64,000 nt of DNA from Oscheius dolichura. Lineage: Eukaryota > Nematoda > Chromadorea > Rhabditida > Rhabditidae. Positions within the stretch are counted from its first letter, which is position 1; every line of letters starts with the position of its first letter. The stretch lies in the NCBI GenBank assembly GCA_932521035.1, contig OW051494.1:9906001-9970000 (forward strand), read 5' to 3'. Shown here piece after piece: positions 34,784-47,018 of this stretch. The notes under the pieces were generated by a model. That model saw only the letters and a program-made list of their open reading frames with translations, ran no database searches and was not told the origin of the DNA. The translations under genes and the position numbers were made by a program.

Positions 34784-35750
34784 AGATTCGAACTGTATGA
34801 GATTCTTGGATAATCTGAAAGATTCCCCCCGTGCATCCGATTAAAAAGAGCCAAAGAATCCATCTGTGATCTCTCAGGCCGTCGTATTTGACTAAAAGCA
34901 TCATTCTCCTCCTTCGGGAACCTCCCCGACCCATATATTTGACGGAAAACAACACTAGAATCCGTCATAAACCTTTCCCGGATCTGAAAAGCATTCCTCT
35001 CCAGCAAAGCTCATCCTAACACGCGACCGTGGCCAAAACACGACCCCTCCGTGCATTCTACACCGTCAAACACCTCTCTCGCTGGTGAATCTAACTAAAA
35101 ACAGAGCAGGAATCCACCAGAAACCTCCCTGACCCGCGCTTTTGACGAAAACGACTTCTAGGATCCGCTAGAGAGCTCTCCAGCCGGTGTATCGGATTGA
35201 AAGAGCAGAGGGGCTCATAAAAGACTTCTGTACCCATCCATCTAGCTCCAAATAAAAAAAAAATCCGTCTGAAACCTATCGCTTCGATATATCTGACTAA
35301 AAACGATCCAAGAATCAGCTAGAAACTCGCAAACGCGGGCATCCTACTAAAAACAGCATTCCACTTCGTTCCGGGACACCTTGGCTCGATTATCTGGCCA
35401 AAACTAGCACTAGTCTTCCTCAAATATCTCTCCACCTGGAGCAGCTAACCATAAGCTCAGAAAAGCCCTCTCCACCCGAGCATCTCGCTAAAACGGTCCT
35501 TGCATCGGCCAGAGACTCGCAAACTCGGACATTCCACTAAAAACAGCACAAGAACCCACAAGAGGAAGACAACGTTCTTCTTCATAAAATATCTCCCCAG
35601 CCGTAGATCATTACTTGTCGTCAGAGACCTCGCCAACCCATGTGCTTGAATAAAAGCAACATTTCTTCCCAGCAAATGCTTCTCCAGACGGATACCCGGC
35701 TAATAATAGGAGAAGGCCCCGTAAGAGGCAGCTTCCCTCTCCATCTGAAC
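34784..35750. repeat. Degenerate tandem array, ~55-70 base period
   Basis: Units share the pattern ATCTGACTAAAAACAGCA, AAGAATCCG, GAAACCTC, GACCCG with heavy drift and length variation. Examples start near 34.83, 34.89, 35.09, 35.30, 35.34 and 35.53 kb. No coding meaning seen. Confidence 0.65.
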
Positions 35751-36227
35751 ACTCCTCAATCCGTTCATCAGGCTACAAAAAGGCACGGGGAGGCCCTAAA
35801 CCTATGGAAAGGCGTCTGTTTTTATTGAAGAACCCAAATTTGGGCGAAGTTGACGGCGTCTTGTCCAAAGAAGACGTCGAACCGGGGTTGACAGTAATTT
35901 GACCGTTTTCTGTTGACGAAAGCAATTTCGAAGCGGTTGGACCCGATTTGACACGGTCAAACGGCCGTCTCGACGAGATTATTTCAGTCACTTCTCTCTG
36001 CCAGTCGTCTGTCTCATTCAGAAAGAATTGCTTTCGCTGTGTGGTTGTGGATCTTCCCCGATGATTCAAAGTTGGTTACTTTTTACAACTTTGACTAACA
36101 ACTTCTGTTTCTAGAACTGCAACCGATGCTTTATGTCATCTTTCTTGCGCTCTACTGTGTGTACCCGACTGCTGCCTTGACGTGTGAGTCTTCCGTGTTC
36201 TACACTACAAACAGCGCTGATTTTGTG
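34784..36227. repeat. Inverted segmental duplication, block 1 (source copy)
   Basis: Closely matched, in reverse, by 61.74-63.02 kb. It comprises a degenerate tandem array (about 34.8-35.75 kb), about 300 bases open on the minus strand, and the 5' end with exon 1 of L-domain gene B. Differences between copies are scattered substitutions plus about 170 bases (around 34911-35078) missing from the other copy. Confidence 0.9.
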
Positions 36228-38793
36228 GCGCTTACTTCTGCCAACAACTTTGATGGATTGCCAACGTTGCCGACCAAGTCATCCGGCTTGGAAAATGATT
36301 TTAGCGCGCCCAACTCATTTTTTCCCATTTTGAACACCGTCTATTTCAGTCAATTGACGGTCAAAATGACAATTCGCTTTTGTTTTTTGTTTGAACATGA
36401 TTTCGACCGTTTTCCCGCGTCCAAATTGAATAGAAAAGCGGCCGCGCCGGCTTGGATCGCCTGGAACATAGAGCGACCGGTGGTTACCGGCCATGACGTG
36501 CCAGTCTCGTCTTTGTATCCTTGTAAACATTGTTGCCTTTAGGTACCGATCTGGAGGGCACTGATCAACCGAATGATGTGATTCAAAAGTGCACGACTGT
36601 TGAAACTAAGAAAAGCTACAAATTCAATGTGGGAACCGTCAACAAGACCGATTGGGATGTCTTTGTGAAGCGGGTGACAAACATCCAGAATGTTGATGTT
36701 GTAATTAATGGCTCGACGATCGAACATTTGGAGCTTTCAAACATCCAAAGTGTTGATGTTAAAAGTAAGCTCAAAATTAATAGCACCTCTAAATTTTACA
36801 GATTTGATCATCAAGAATAACCTGAAGCTGAACAAGATTCATATCAAGGCGAAACAACATATTGATATTCATCAATTGGAAATTACTGGAAACCCTCAGC
36901 TTCAATCCATCATCGTATCTACTCCAAAAAACTTTGCTGGTGGTATTTGGATCCGTGACAATGGAGAGCTGACCAGTCTCGAGTTGGACTTTTCTAAAAT
37001 GGATGGTGCCGACTTTATCCTGGAGAACAATCCGCTGCTCACTGCGCTTAAAATGGACACAATGGCGACCATTACTCTCAGTGGAGATTTCAAGATTGTC
37101 AACAATCCGATGCTTGCCACGATGACCCTGGACAATGTTACGAAAATTGACTTCGATGGGAGCCTGCAGATTGAGAACAACCCCAGTTTGCTTCGTCTTG
37201 GCCCGCCTGCTTTGACAAACATTCGGGTAGTTCAGCAGCTGGTTGTGAAGAATAACAATTTCCTGGAAAAATTTGAATTTCCTGCTGGGAACAAGTTTGA
37301 TATTGGTGACGGTTTGTGAGCTCGTTTCTTTTTAATACGAGTTGTTGTAGCCATAATCTCGAAGAACAACAAATTGGACTACATCAACTTCGGCTACATG
37401 AATACGTTTACCGTTGGCAAATTGGAAATCGATCAAAATCCCAAGCTGAATGCCATTGGAGGAACGATGGCAAATATTGATCCGAAAACCACTTTGAAGA
37501 TTAGAGGAAATCCGAAGCTGCCGGTGGCTCTCGTGACCGAATTGAAGGGCCGTGGATCTCAGGGAAGCGATGTTCAAAAAGTCGGAGGTTGTTTTTTGTC
37601 CATTTTCTTTGGCTAATGGTCTAATTTCAGAATGTATTTTGCCAAATGCAATTACTGATCTGTCCCAGCTGAATGACTGCCAATATGTGGATGGTAATCT
37701 TGTGCTGGATGCCGGAGTAAAGGGGAAGACGACCGCGGCTCTCTCGGAGGTCACCGGAACGGTTGAGCTGGCCGATGTCGACCCGACTAGTCTGAAATTC
37801 CTCGAAAAGGCAAATACTAAAGGGATTAGTGAGTTTTCTTGTACTTGTCTTCTTCATTTCTTCATTTTCAGCGACTAGTCAGTGCGACTTCAAGGCGCCG
37901 TCATACCTTACGGTTACGGTGACGACGATCTGTCCGCCCCCGACCGCAGCTGCTGGTGCTGGTGACAAGTCGCCTGGAGGAGGAAGAGGAGGAGGCACTG
38001 GATCAACTCCTAGCAGCCAGCAGACTGGACGCGAGATTGACTGGTGAGTTTTTGGAGGAGAGCAGCTCAATTTGAGCCGTTGGTGGCGCTATTATAATGT
38101 CTCTTTTTTTTCAGGACTCAAATCGCCATCACGTGCTTTATTTGCAACTGTATCTCTTGCCCGATAATTTTCTTCATTTTCTACCCGCAGCGCTACCCTT
38201 GGCTCATGCTGAAGGACTGGATCGAGAAGAAGAGGAAGAACAAGACGGAAGGGAAGAAGCCGACGGAACAAAAGAAGTCGATGGAAAAGAAGAAGTCGAC
38301 GGAAAAAACTGGCTCCGCGATGAAACCTGCCTCCGCGATGGAAACATCTACAGCGGCCAAGACGAAGTCTCTCCGCCCCCCTTCCGTCAAAGTAGTGGTG
38401 CCGAACCTGGATCGCGAAGTGTCGGCGGCGGAGAGGAGTTTTAGCGAGAGCGACACGCAGACCTCAACTATCTCTTATAGTTCGGATTCGACTCAGGATA
38501 CGGAAGACTCGGACGTTGAGCTGATTGACGTCTTCAGCCTTCCCCTGCAGCCGGCCGACACGATTACCGACGTCGAAAGGGAGGCCGCCAAGAGCGGAAA
38601 AATCTTGGATCCCACCGTGAGGCGCTACTACGACGGCTACAACGAGTACGACGGGAAGCAGAAGAAGTTCGACCTGGGCCCCATTCCCGATGCCAATGAT
38701 CCGAGGGGCGCGAACACCGTCAACGCGAAGAAGTGCATCTTTGTTGATATGACTTCTGCCACGCTTCCGCTGCCTCCTCCCGCCCCAACCTAA
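36126..38793 (+). CDS. Receptor L-domain membrane protein B
   Basis: Seven exons, 691 residues: 36126-36183, 36543-36764, 36802-37311, 37351-37587, 37631-37828, 37872-38043, 38115-38793. Signal peptide MLYVIFLALYCVYPTAAL, then L-domain repeats from about 90 (IIKNNLKLNKI, ITGNPQLQSI, IRDNGELTSLEL, IENNPSLLRL, VVKNNNFLEKFEF, IRGNPKLPV), and a second L-domain start (LNDCQYVDGNLVL) after ECILP. A Pro/Gly-rich linker precedes a Cys-containing membrane helix at about 467-488 (ITCFICNCISCPIIFFIF), followed by a Lys-rich and then acidic, Ser-rich cytoplasmic tail. It is paralogous to gene A with the same intron phases, but the two tails share no obvious sequence. The likely role is a cell-surface receptor-like or adhesion protein; no kinase domain is present. 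Intron 2 is only 37 bases. AATAAA at 38799. Confidence 0.82.
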
Positions 38794-38886
38794 TAAGAAA
38801 TAAAATGATCATCGGAGAATACTTCATGCTATAATTTTCTTGTCTCTTGCTCTCGGATGCTTCTTTTTCTCTTGAAATCTTCTTGA
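38697..38886. repeat. Inverted segmental duplication, block 2 (source copy)
   Basis: The last about 95 coding bases and the 3' flank of L-domain gene B, matched in reverse by 61547-61745. In the other copy this block is joined directly to block 1. Confidence 0.9.
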
Positions 38887-39539
38887 ATCTTTGCTGTCTG
38901 ACCGAATTTGGAAAGGGGAAATGGATCTCTGTTTTTGACTGTTAGACTGGAATATTGAATTCTTCGAAGTATGAAGCGGTTCTCGCGGTTGATTTCAAGA
39001 ATTTCTTGGAATACAATGGACCAAATAAGAATGCGGAAATTCTATTCCCCGAAAGGCTACCGGACGTCGCTGGATTTTGGAAAAACTCCCAAAGAACTCA
39101 TGGAAGTCCTTCGGAACAAGTTTAAGGCTCTTTTCAGCATCTGTTTCGATAGTTTTGAACATTATATGGTTCTCTATGGTGTTTCCAGTCTCAGGACTAG
39201 GCGGAAGTTTCCAAGGTTTTTTTCGGAAGTTTCCAAGGCGTCTTTTTCTGTGAAGGACCCATTTTCAGCTTTTGGGAACCGTGTTGAACCTTACCCTGAG
39301 AAAGCCCCGATATACCCATTGAACGAAGTAAATGAGAAGAAGAAGAGCCATCCTATGATGCCCCTTTGTTCCCCCTTTTCGTTTTTCCAGGCAACCGGTC
39401 TTTTTTTCAAGGTAACGGGCAATTTTTCCCCGTTTTTGACAGGATTACCGGATCCTTTTCTTGTATTTTAACCGTAAAACTGTCATTTTTCGCTTTTGTT
39501 CTTGTAAATTTCTAGCCGAAGTGCTCTTTTTTCGCTTTT
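38887..39539. other. Spacer after L-domain gene B
   Basis: A 166-codon open frame (38971-39471) crosses it, but no domain, signal peptide or splice pattern supports a gene. A TTTCTAG acceptor at 39515 leads into the next gene. Confidence 0.4.
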
Positions 39540-41728
39540 ATGGAATTTCTGTCTCTTCCAAGCAGCGAAGCAGTCGGCAAGCAAATGGCAGCAGATCGGG
39601 CCGTTCAACTGTTGCTGGAGCGTGCTCCTCTGGACCGGCGACTGGAATTGGCCACAATGGATGCTGACCTCTGCCATGAGGTGCTCTCCTTCCGCGACGT
39701 CTCTCTGGCCATCATCAAAGCCGACGAAATCCACCTGGCCAATAAGCAGCACCAACTGGCCGTCGTGACAATGAGCGCCGAAAAGATTGGCTTTCATTTT
39801 GGGCGCAGCCTGTCCAACCTCGTCGTCGAGACCAAGCTGCCTGCCGTGGAATGGCAAAAGTTGCTCAAGTTGAAGCTGAAGAAGCTGTTTGTATCCGTGG
39901 AAAATCTGGACGAGATGGCGAAACTACCGGACGGAATGAAGGTCGCCGACAGCCGGCTGAAGTCGCTCCACCTGCTTCAGAGGAACCAACTGGCTATGGA
40001 TCATAATACCCGGCTTGATCCTTACAAATTCCAGGTTCGGACAGCATTTTCAACAATTTTAAATAACTCACTCCCTATATTTTGAACTCTAGTTCTCAAA
40101 AATTGGATTCAATTCTTGAAAGCGACGCAGGAGTGGCCGATTTTCCGAAGTTTGACTAGAAATGGCCGTAACTTTCCGAAAGTAACCGGAATTCGGCTGA
40201 AAATGTTGGAAATGACTCCCAATTTTTAAAATTTCTCGAAAATACCAGTGGTTTCTTTGACAACAAGCCAAAAATCATTGAAGAAGCCGTGAAATGACTC
40301 GAAGCCCATGAATTCGGCGCGCGTCCCAAAAAGCTACCGCAATTCAAACGGCTCGACAGAAGGTCGCCTACATTTTTGTAAACAGTAAAGAGTATTACTG
40401 TAGCAAGCCATTACACAACAAAAAATTGCATAATAATTTCATTTTCAGCACTTTCTGAGCCCGCCGCTGACCCGTATCTGCCTCACTGGCCTGTCGTTGT
40501 CAGAAGAAGCCATCCAGTGTCTCTTCTCGCTTCCCAATCTGACTTCCGTGGATCTAATCGGAACCATCGTCGACACCATGTCTGTAAAAGTCTATCAGCA
40601 TAGATTGAGTTCGTTTTCTATTCATTTTATATGGCCAATATTCCATTTTAGAGCCTCCAGAGAGTTTAGAAGAGCTCAGCCTACCTCCCTCGTGGTTCAG
40701 CTTCTCTACAGCTGCCAGCTATCACGACGCCTATTATAAGAGGGCATTCAACTTTTCTACTTGGCTTACTGTATCTAAAATCTGTCTCTATGTCCAAAAT
40801 TACGATGAGGATGTCTTCTGGAGCCAGCTGGGTCAATGTATGCCGAATCACTTGGAGACCCTCGTACTGTATGGCAATTGCACGGCGTTGAAAGCGGATA
40901 AGAAGCTCAAAAACTTGAATAGGTTAAAGGTAAGGACTTGGACTTCTTTACAACACTTTTCAGATTCTCTTCGGCCCGAATGCTGACCAGCTGCTGACCT
41001 TCAATGGCTGCGCTTCCACGCGGCTCTTTTCTCACATTGTCAAGAAGCCGCCATATTCCTGGAAGCGCAGCCACGACATGACGTCTGCTTGGCAGCTGCG
41101 AATCATCCCTGCCTCCGAAAAAATCCGTCAGAAGCAGGAAAGATCGGAAGAGGAGGAGGATGTGAGGACGACTCGGCCGATTCGCCGGAGACGGGTGCAG
41201 TTTGTTCGCCAGCGACGGGTGGACGACGCCCCGGAGGAGGAGAATATGAACGAGCCGACGAGAGGCGTGGACACGGCCAGGGAGATTAGCCCGTCGGCTG
41301 ATGGCGGCCACCAGCCAACCACCGGAGTCTCTACAGCTCGTAGCCGGTCTAGAACGCGTTCCAGTAGGCGTAGACGTCGCCGGGAGGGCAGGCCTCGCCC
41401 GGATGGGGGAAGAGCACCTCGTCGTCGTCGTAGAAGCAGCCGGAGTGGCAGCCGTAGAAGGCGGAACGGCAGCGGCAGTCGTAGGAGAAGGAGCCAGCAG
41501 AGCAGCAGTGCCAGCCGCCCCTCCACTGGCAGTCGGAGCCGTCGCAACCCGTCGAGAGCCCCTCCAGCCCAGCGGAGAAACCCCCAGGTCCCTGCCGCCC
41601 CTCCAGCCGAGCCGAGAGACCCCTTGCCGGCGTCAACTTCTTCCAGCATGAGCGTCCAAGGAGCCAGTAGCCAGCGAACTGTCTCCTCCGTCCGCGAACC
41701 GCCTCCTACTCCAAATCCAGGCGACTAG
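39540..41728 (+). CDS. Leucine-rich protein with Arg/Ser-rich tail
   Basis: Exons 39540-40034, 40449-40608, 40652-40929, 40964-41728; 565 residues. The first 310 residues are Leu-rich with irregular LRR-like strands (LKLKLKKLFVSVENL, LTRICLTGLSL, LPNLTSVDLIG, LEELSLPPSW, LETLVLYGN), the pattern of nematode F-box/LRR-like proteins. I cannot point to a clear F-box; the N terminus (LLLERAPLDRRLELATMDADLC) is only reminiscent of one. From about residue 345 the protein becomes Glu- and then Arg/Ser-rich (SRSRTRSSRRRRRR, SRSGSRRRRNGS), like splicing-factor RS domains, ending in a Pro/Ser segment. The exon 2 donor (GTTCGT) is weak but is the only one found that keeps frame. AATAAA at 41792. Confidence 0.68.
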
Positions 41729-41791
41729 AAGGCAAGGACAACGACGGATCAACGTTTTCGCCCATAGTGATACATATTTGACTGAACTGTA

Positions 41792-41797
41792 AATAAA
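41792..41797 (+). terminator. Poly(A) signal of the Leu-rich/RS gene
   Basis: AATAAA 63 bases past the stop codon. Confidence 0.6.
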
Positions 41798-41946
41798 AAA
41801 CGGCGAATTGTGTGTTTTGTTTTCAGTTTCTGTAATTTCCTGGGAGTTCTATTGTAGAAAGTTTCGTCTTGTACCGTAAACAGACGTTCCCCCGTTTCCG
41901 ATCACTCCCAGTCTGCTGATCGGCCGGCGAGATACTCCGTTCCATG

Positions 41947-42018
41947 TCCTCGGTAGTATAGTGGTGAGTATCCGCGTCTGTCACATGCGAGACCCGGGTT
42001 CAATTCCCGGCCGGGGAG
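41947..42018 (+). tRNA. tRNA-Asp (GTC)
   Basis: 72 bases. Acceptor TCCTCGG/CCGGGGA, anticodon loop CTGTCAC (GTC), T arm CCGGG-TTCAATT-CCCGG, discriminator G, followed by T runs. All arms are intact. It is convergent with no gene and sits in the spacer between the RS gene and warthog. Confidence 0.95.
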
Positions 42019-42636
42019 AATATTTTTGCTTTTTTTTTCTCCTTGTTTGCTTTGGTCTTTTTCGTTCATTTTCTTTTCAAAACGACAGATACAATCCATT
42101 TTTTTCACTTTTTATGTGTAAAAACAAGCTATTTGATCGTCTATTCATAAATTCAGGTCAAAAATACCTTCAAATTCTTTAATATTCTTCCAGAGAGCCG
42201 TTTCTCCTTTTGAAAGGACCTCTACTCCAATTTGACCCAATAAACATCTCGAACCTTCTCAGTTTGTCTGTCCTTTAATCCCCAGCCGGCGTCCGCAAGA
42301 AACTTTCCCTCGCTACCTTAAAATTGAACTAATTTCTTCTTTTATTTCTCTTCGTACTTCATTTCAAAAACCTGTTCGCTCTCCTGACTTCTGTCCTCTC
42401 TTCTCCTCCAGCTTCCGACAAGCTCACCTTCTCCTCCCCCTCCACCACACCCCTTTTTCCAGCGGCAGCACAAAACGCCACGCATAAATAGAGAGAGAAC
42501 CTTTTCGGGTTCTAGCTGCCGCTGCCGTTGCGTGATTTGGATCAGGGCAGAGACAGGAGGAGGCGACACCGGGCGTTCTTCTTTCAGTTTTTTCATCCCT
42601 CTCCAATCTTTGCCCCTTCTTTGTCCCTTTCCTAAA
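42019..42636. other. Intergenic, warthog promoter region
   Basis: Unique sequence. A CATAAATAG TATA-like site near 42482 lies about 150 bases before the warthog start. Confidence 0.4.
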
Positions 42637-45600
42637 ATGGTGGGCCATCTACTGCTAGTTATTTCTTTTCTGGACCTGATACCCAGTTTTAACGCTGCTT
42701 TCTGTGGAACATCCGCTATTCCCTACAGTTTCGAGGTAAGGATTCCACTCCAGAGCCTTTTCGAAGTCCGAAACCCTCCCCAAAGTCGATTAAAGCGCTA
42801 AGTTTCGTTTTGTAGCCGAATTTTTTCAAAAATTGCCCGTTGGCGCGGCTGTAATCTCCAAAAAGGCTCCGCGCGAATTCACTTCTAATGATCGAAATTT
42901 TTTGTTCATATTATTGTTAAAGGTCTATATTTACCCAGCATGGTCATTTTTGTCATTTAACCGCATAACCGCCAAATCGTAATGTCGTTCAAATACCCGT
43001 GACGTTATAAGAAAAGCCGCGCGTCGTCATTTCCTTTTATTTGAACTAGACTCTACGCGGTTTTAAAGAAATTAATTGGTCATTAATCATATTGAACGGT
43101 AGTCAACAACCCGGGAAAAGGTCTAATTTAACTAAATTTTCATTTTCAGGCTCTACAAGATGGTTCTTTCAGTCTTGGCTGCGCGCGGCCCGCCTGTTTC
43201 GGTTATGAGCCAACTTCTGGCAATTGGGCCAGTCAGGATTCCAATTTCCAGCAGTATGTTTTGTATTTTTGCCATAGTAAAAAGAACTATTAGGGCTGGA
43301 GGGCATCCTGACGGATATTTGAGAACGACAGATCAACTCCAGAGGGCCCCCTTCCTTACCGCCAATCCTCAGACCGCTGTGAGTCTTTTATTCCATTTCT
43401 GGCTACATTTTCCCATTTTAAAACTGAGTATCCCACGAACTATGAAGTCATAATCATTAAAAGTTCAATATTTACTTCCTTATCTCTTTTGGTCCGCGCG
43501 CAAAAGGTGCCGCCGGCTGCCATCGCTCCGGTTCTCTTTTCCACGTGTATACCTGCGTATCTGGCAGCATCTTCCCGCGTCGACCTTAATCGTATAGAGA
43601 CTCAAAGATTAAAGTCGATTGGTCCAGAGAAAAATAAAGTGAGAAACGTGTTTTTGCCAATTCTGTTGAAAAATGAACTGAGGGGGAGAACTGAAGGGCA
43701 AAATGTGTCAATGCCAAAGATATCCATCTGCCTCTTTTAGAGTTCGATTTCCTTCCTTCCGGTTAAACGGGGAAACTGTTCTTTGCCCTTTAAAGTGTTT
43801 TCGATGTTTACGAAGCAGCGCACCATGTTTAAACGCGATTTTGGAGAAAATGGGAGAAAAAGCCCGCTCAAATCGCGTTTGAACCCAGTTGTTTGATGAA
43901 GAATGAAGAATCCCCGCTACTGCCGCTTGGTAGACATTAGAAACACCTTAAAGTAACAAAATTTCAAAAGATATCGCCGCAAAATTCAGTGATCGGGGGC
44001 GCGAAGTCGCCAATTGGATTTTTTAGCTGGGAGAAATGTTTCGGGCGCCGCAACGATAGATCGGGAGGCTGTTTGGTGTGCGATGGCTCTAAAAATTCCC
44101 ATACCAGACGTTTTGGGATCTCGGGAATTCGGACAAATATCTCGGGAAAAATTGGTCCCAAGAAGAAAACGATTAGCAGGAGCATTTCGCCGTGGATTAC
44201 CTCCTGTGCACCCATTTCTCCTGGTTTTTGCCAATTTCTTGGAAGCTTTAAAAAGCACACGCCATTCAGAAGGGTTGGTACCGTAACCTTGCTCTAATAT
44301 GTTCGTTATTACCATAAAAATTGGTTCCGAACGGAATTTTCCGGAGAAATTGAGCGACTTTCCCGGAATTTTCCCAAGTTTCAAGTTCCTCCACGTCCAG
44401 GTACAAAATTCCTTCCAGTTCCGTTAGAAATAAGCTATATCCAGGCTAGCCACCCGCAGCGCCAATATCTCTCCCTAAAAATTCTGTTCGTAGCTTGTTT
44501 CGCTGCTGCAGCCGGGGGTGTCCAGTTTATCTATTCTGCTTCGTTAGCGCAGAGAAGGCCGGGTGATTATTCATTTAGGCCAAAATACCTGCCCTTCAAA
44601 GGGTGCGAGTTGATCTTCTGTTTCTTAGCTATAAACAGGCGCACCGGCACTTCTAGGGCTTAATCAGCCGGTCTGGAATCTTGTGACGCATGTAATTGGG
44701 CAGTTGGAGGCGATTTTTGCGAATTAACGGATGGGGAGAGCGGGGGAACATTCGGAAGGAAATTGTTTTTTAGCCTGTGGCTTTCATTTGAAGGGCGAGA
44801 ACCCACAGAAACGGATCAAGGGGGACATCCCAAAAAAATTCCCCAATTATAGGCTTGTTTCGGCGCTGCCAGCTGTCTCCGTGACCAATGGGCAGCCGGC
44901 TACGATGCCAGTTCATCCTCTCTCATCTGCTGTGCCTATCCCCTCCTGGGGCAGTCCCAAGATCTGGGAACTGCCCCCATCCGTCCCGGGGAAATAGCCA
45001 TCGGCGGGGAGATGACTCCCGGAGCTTTTGACTACATTCGGAATGTTCAAGTCTTCCGCTCAGCTAACGGCCAAATTGAACGATACGATGTGGAGATGGG
45101 GAGGATGCCCTGCGCTGAGCCGATGCCCATCCAAGCCGCCGTGGAGGCAGCCGTCCCCCAGGCGGTGCAACAGCAAATAGTAGCTCCCCAGAGCTATTAT
45201 CAACCGACGTATAGCGGTTACGGAGGAGGAGGATATCAAGACTTCCGGTGCTTCACCGGGGATTCCGTGGTGAGTAAGGAAGGGAAAAATATACGGTATT
45301 CCCCTAAAAAAATTCCACAATCCAGCTCTTGGCTTGAATATTTATCGAAATAAGAGCCCGCATAGGGAATTTCTGTCTTTCCAGGCGGTCCTCCGGTGTT
45401 TTAAACAGTTTTCGGATAGTAGATAGGTTTAAGATTGGTGCAAATCGGCAATTCCTGAACCAGGAACTCGAAAAATTGCCCAGAAACATTTTGAAACTCA
45501 AAAAATGGCTCAAAAAGACGCCAGAGCCCCAATAGACCCCAAAGTCTCAATTTTGCTCCGGAAGAGACTTTTACCTGTTTATTTTAAAATTTACAGTACC

Positions 45601-46583
45601 CTTTCAAGCCAAAATGTTCCATTTTTAAGGTTACGCTTATGGACGGCTCTTCCAAGAGGATGGACGAGCTTTCCATTGGAGATTGGGTCAAGGCGCCGAC
45701 TCCTAGCCTCTTTACTGTCATGAATATGCCCGTGGACAGTTGGCTCCATCGACTACCGGAAAAGGAGACCGAATTCATTGTGTAGGCTTAATTTTCGACT
45801 AATAAGTAAAAGAAAACTGTTTAGATTCACGACAGAAGATGGAAAGGAGCTCAAAATGACGGAAGACCACTATCTGTACAGGACCCAGTGCAATGTTACT
45901 GGATATAAAACGGTTAGTGGCCAATTTTAGGGGCGAATTTACATATTTTTGTGATTTTTAACGCGAGTTTCACTTGAAAGTAATGTTTTAGTCGTAAAAA
46001 AGATAGATAATACCATATAAAGTGAAAAAAAAATGGGAGAATGGCCGATTTAACCGTGCGGCGCGCCAAAACTACAGTAACCACCGTTTCACGTTTCAAA
46101 TTTTGGATATTCGCGGTCAAAATCTTGATTTCTCTTTACTACTACACTCCATAGGAGAGTGCAACAAATAAATGGCGAATTTGTCTTTTACAGCCAGAAA
46201 TGGTCCGAGCAGCTGACGTCGTCCTCGGAGACTGCCTTCTCGAAGCTAGACTTCAAACTAACACTTTCTTTGCCACCATGGTGTCCGATATCACAACCAG
46301 TATGGAAAAAGGAATTTACGCTCCACTGACAGACGGCGGGAAGGTTATTTTTCCCTAGTATTTGGTCCATTTTCTCAAAATTCAGATCATTGTCAACGGT
46401 CTAATGGCTTCCTGCTTCTCGGACACCAAAAACGACGTCCTGGTTCAAACTGTTCGCGAAAAATTGGTCAATTGTGACTCAGCTGAGGGGCTAGAATCCC
46501 TACAATGCAGTCTAAAGGAGAACGGAATCAGCTTATTGCTGGATATGGTGAAGTTCTCCCTCCCAGAAGGAATGAGCTTTTAA
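42637..46583 (+). CDS. Warthog-family hedgehog-related protein with Hint domain
   Basis: Exons 42637-42735, 43150-43253, 43294-43378, 44853-45269, 45630-45781, 45825-45912, 46194-46343, 46386-46583; 430 residues. Signal peptide about 1-20; Wart domain starts FCGTSAIPYSFE and continues DGSFSLGCARPACFGYEP and SCLRDQW...LICC with conserved Cys; a Gln/Tyr/Gly-rich linker; then the Hint (Hog) domain from about 229: CFTGDSVV with the catalytic Cys, MTEDH giving the TxxH motif, GIYAPLT and GLMASC near the end. These are the residues needed for autocatalytic cleavage and sterol-type attachment of the N-terminal part. Warthog proteins are secreted and epidermal, linked to moulting and cuticle in C. 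elegans. Intron 3 (about 1.47 kb) holds open frames that I judged non-coding. AATAAA at 46684. Which wrt member this is cannot be decided here. Confidence 0.9.
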
Positions 46584-46683
46584 TCCGCAGTACAACCTTC
46601 CTGTCACGTTATACCTCCTGTTCCATTCATTGCATATTCATTTTTTGTAGAATAACATAATTATTAACATTTATATTTCTGTA

Positions 46684-46689
46684 AATAAA
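46684..46689 (+). terminator. Warthog poly(A) signal
   Basis: AATAAA 101 bases past the stop codon. Confidence 0.6.
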
Positions 46690-46747
46690 GAGTAATTTAT
46701 TAGAAAGATTTCAAAATAGCCTTCCAGGGCGGGGAGTGGGTCAGCCA

Positions 46748-46898
46748 GACTCGGTTCTCGATAGTCCAACCCCCCTTCACCCGTAAAGTCTCGGCAAGAC
46801 AAAGATATAAGGACCTTGCAGTTTTGTAACAGTTTTGGCTAAAGTCGATCCTCCTGCCGAGACTTTACGGATGCAGGGAAGCGGACGGGGAACGAGCC
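46748..46898 (-). repeat. Fold-back MITE copy 17
   Basis: GACTCGGTTCTCGATAGTCC left end, reversed core, right end GGGGAACGAGCC. Flanks GGTCAGCC and GGTCATTC agree at six of eight positions, again suggesting an 8-bp duplication. Confidence 0.85.
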
Positions 46899-47018
46899 GG
46901 TCATTCAGGCCGATTTTCAGGGAAAGCGTTATTTCGGGGATTTCCTAACCGTTTACCGTATTCCAGCCCAGTTCACTCTATTCTAGAGTGAGGTTTTCAG
47001 AAAACCTTTAACGTTTAT

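Noticed and set aside
35773-36069. 98-codon minus-strand frame (MNHRGRSTTTQRKQF...) kept open in both duplicate copies (second at 61904-62200).
   Set aside because: Between copies I count three amino-acid-changing and two silent differences, so there is no sign of selection for protein. The open frame is explained by recent duplication.
38971-39471. 166-codon frame between L-domain gene B and the RS gene.
   Set aside because: Low-complexity Phe/Ser/Lys composition with intron-like pyrimidine tracts inside, and no homology recognised.
43489-44286. Open frames inside warthog intron 3 (VPPAAIAPVLFS and MDFLAGRNVSGAA).
   Set aside because: Joining 43378 directly to 44853 gives the correct phase and restores the Cys-rich Wart sequence, so no exon is needed here.
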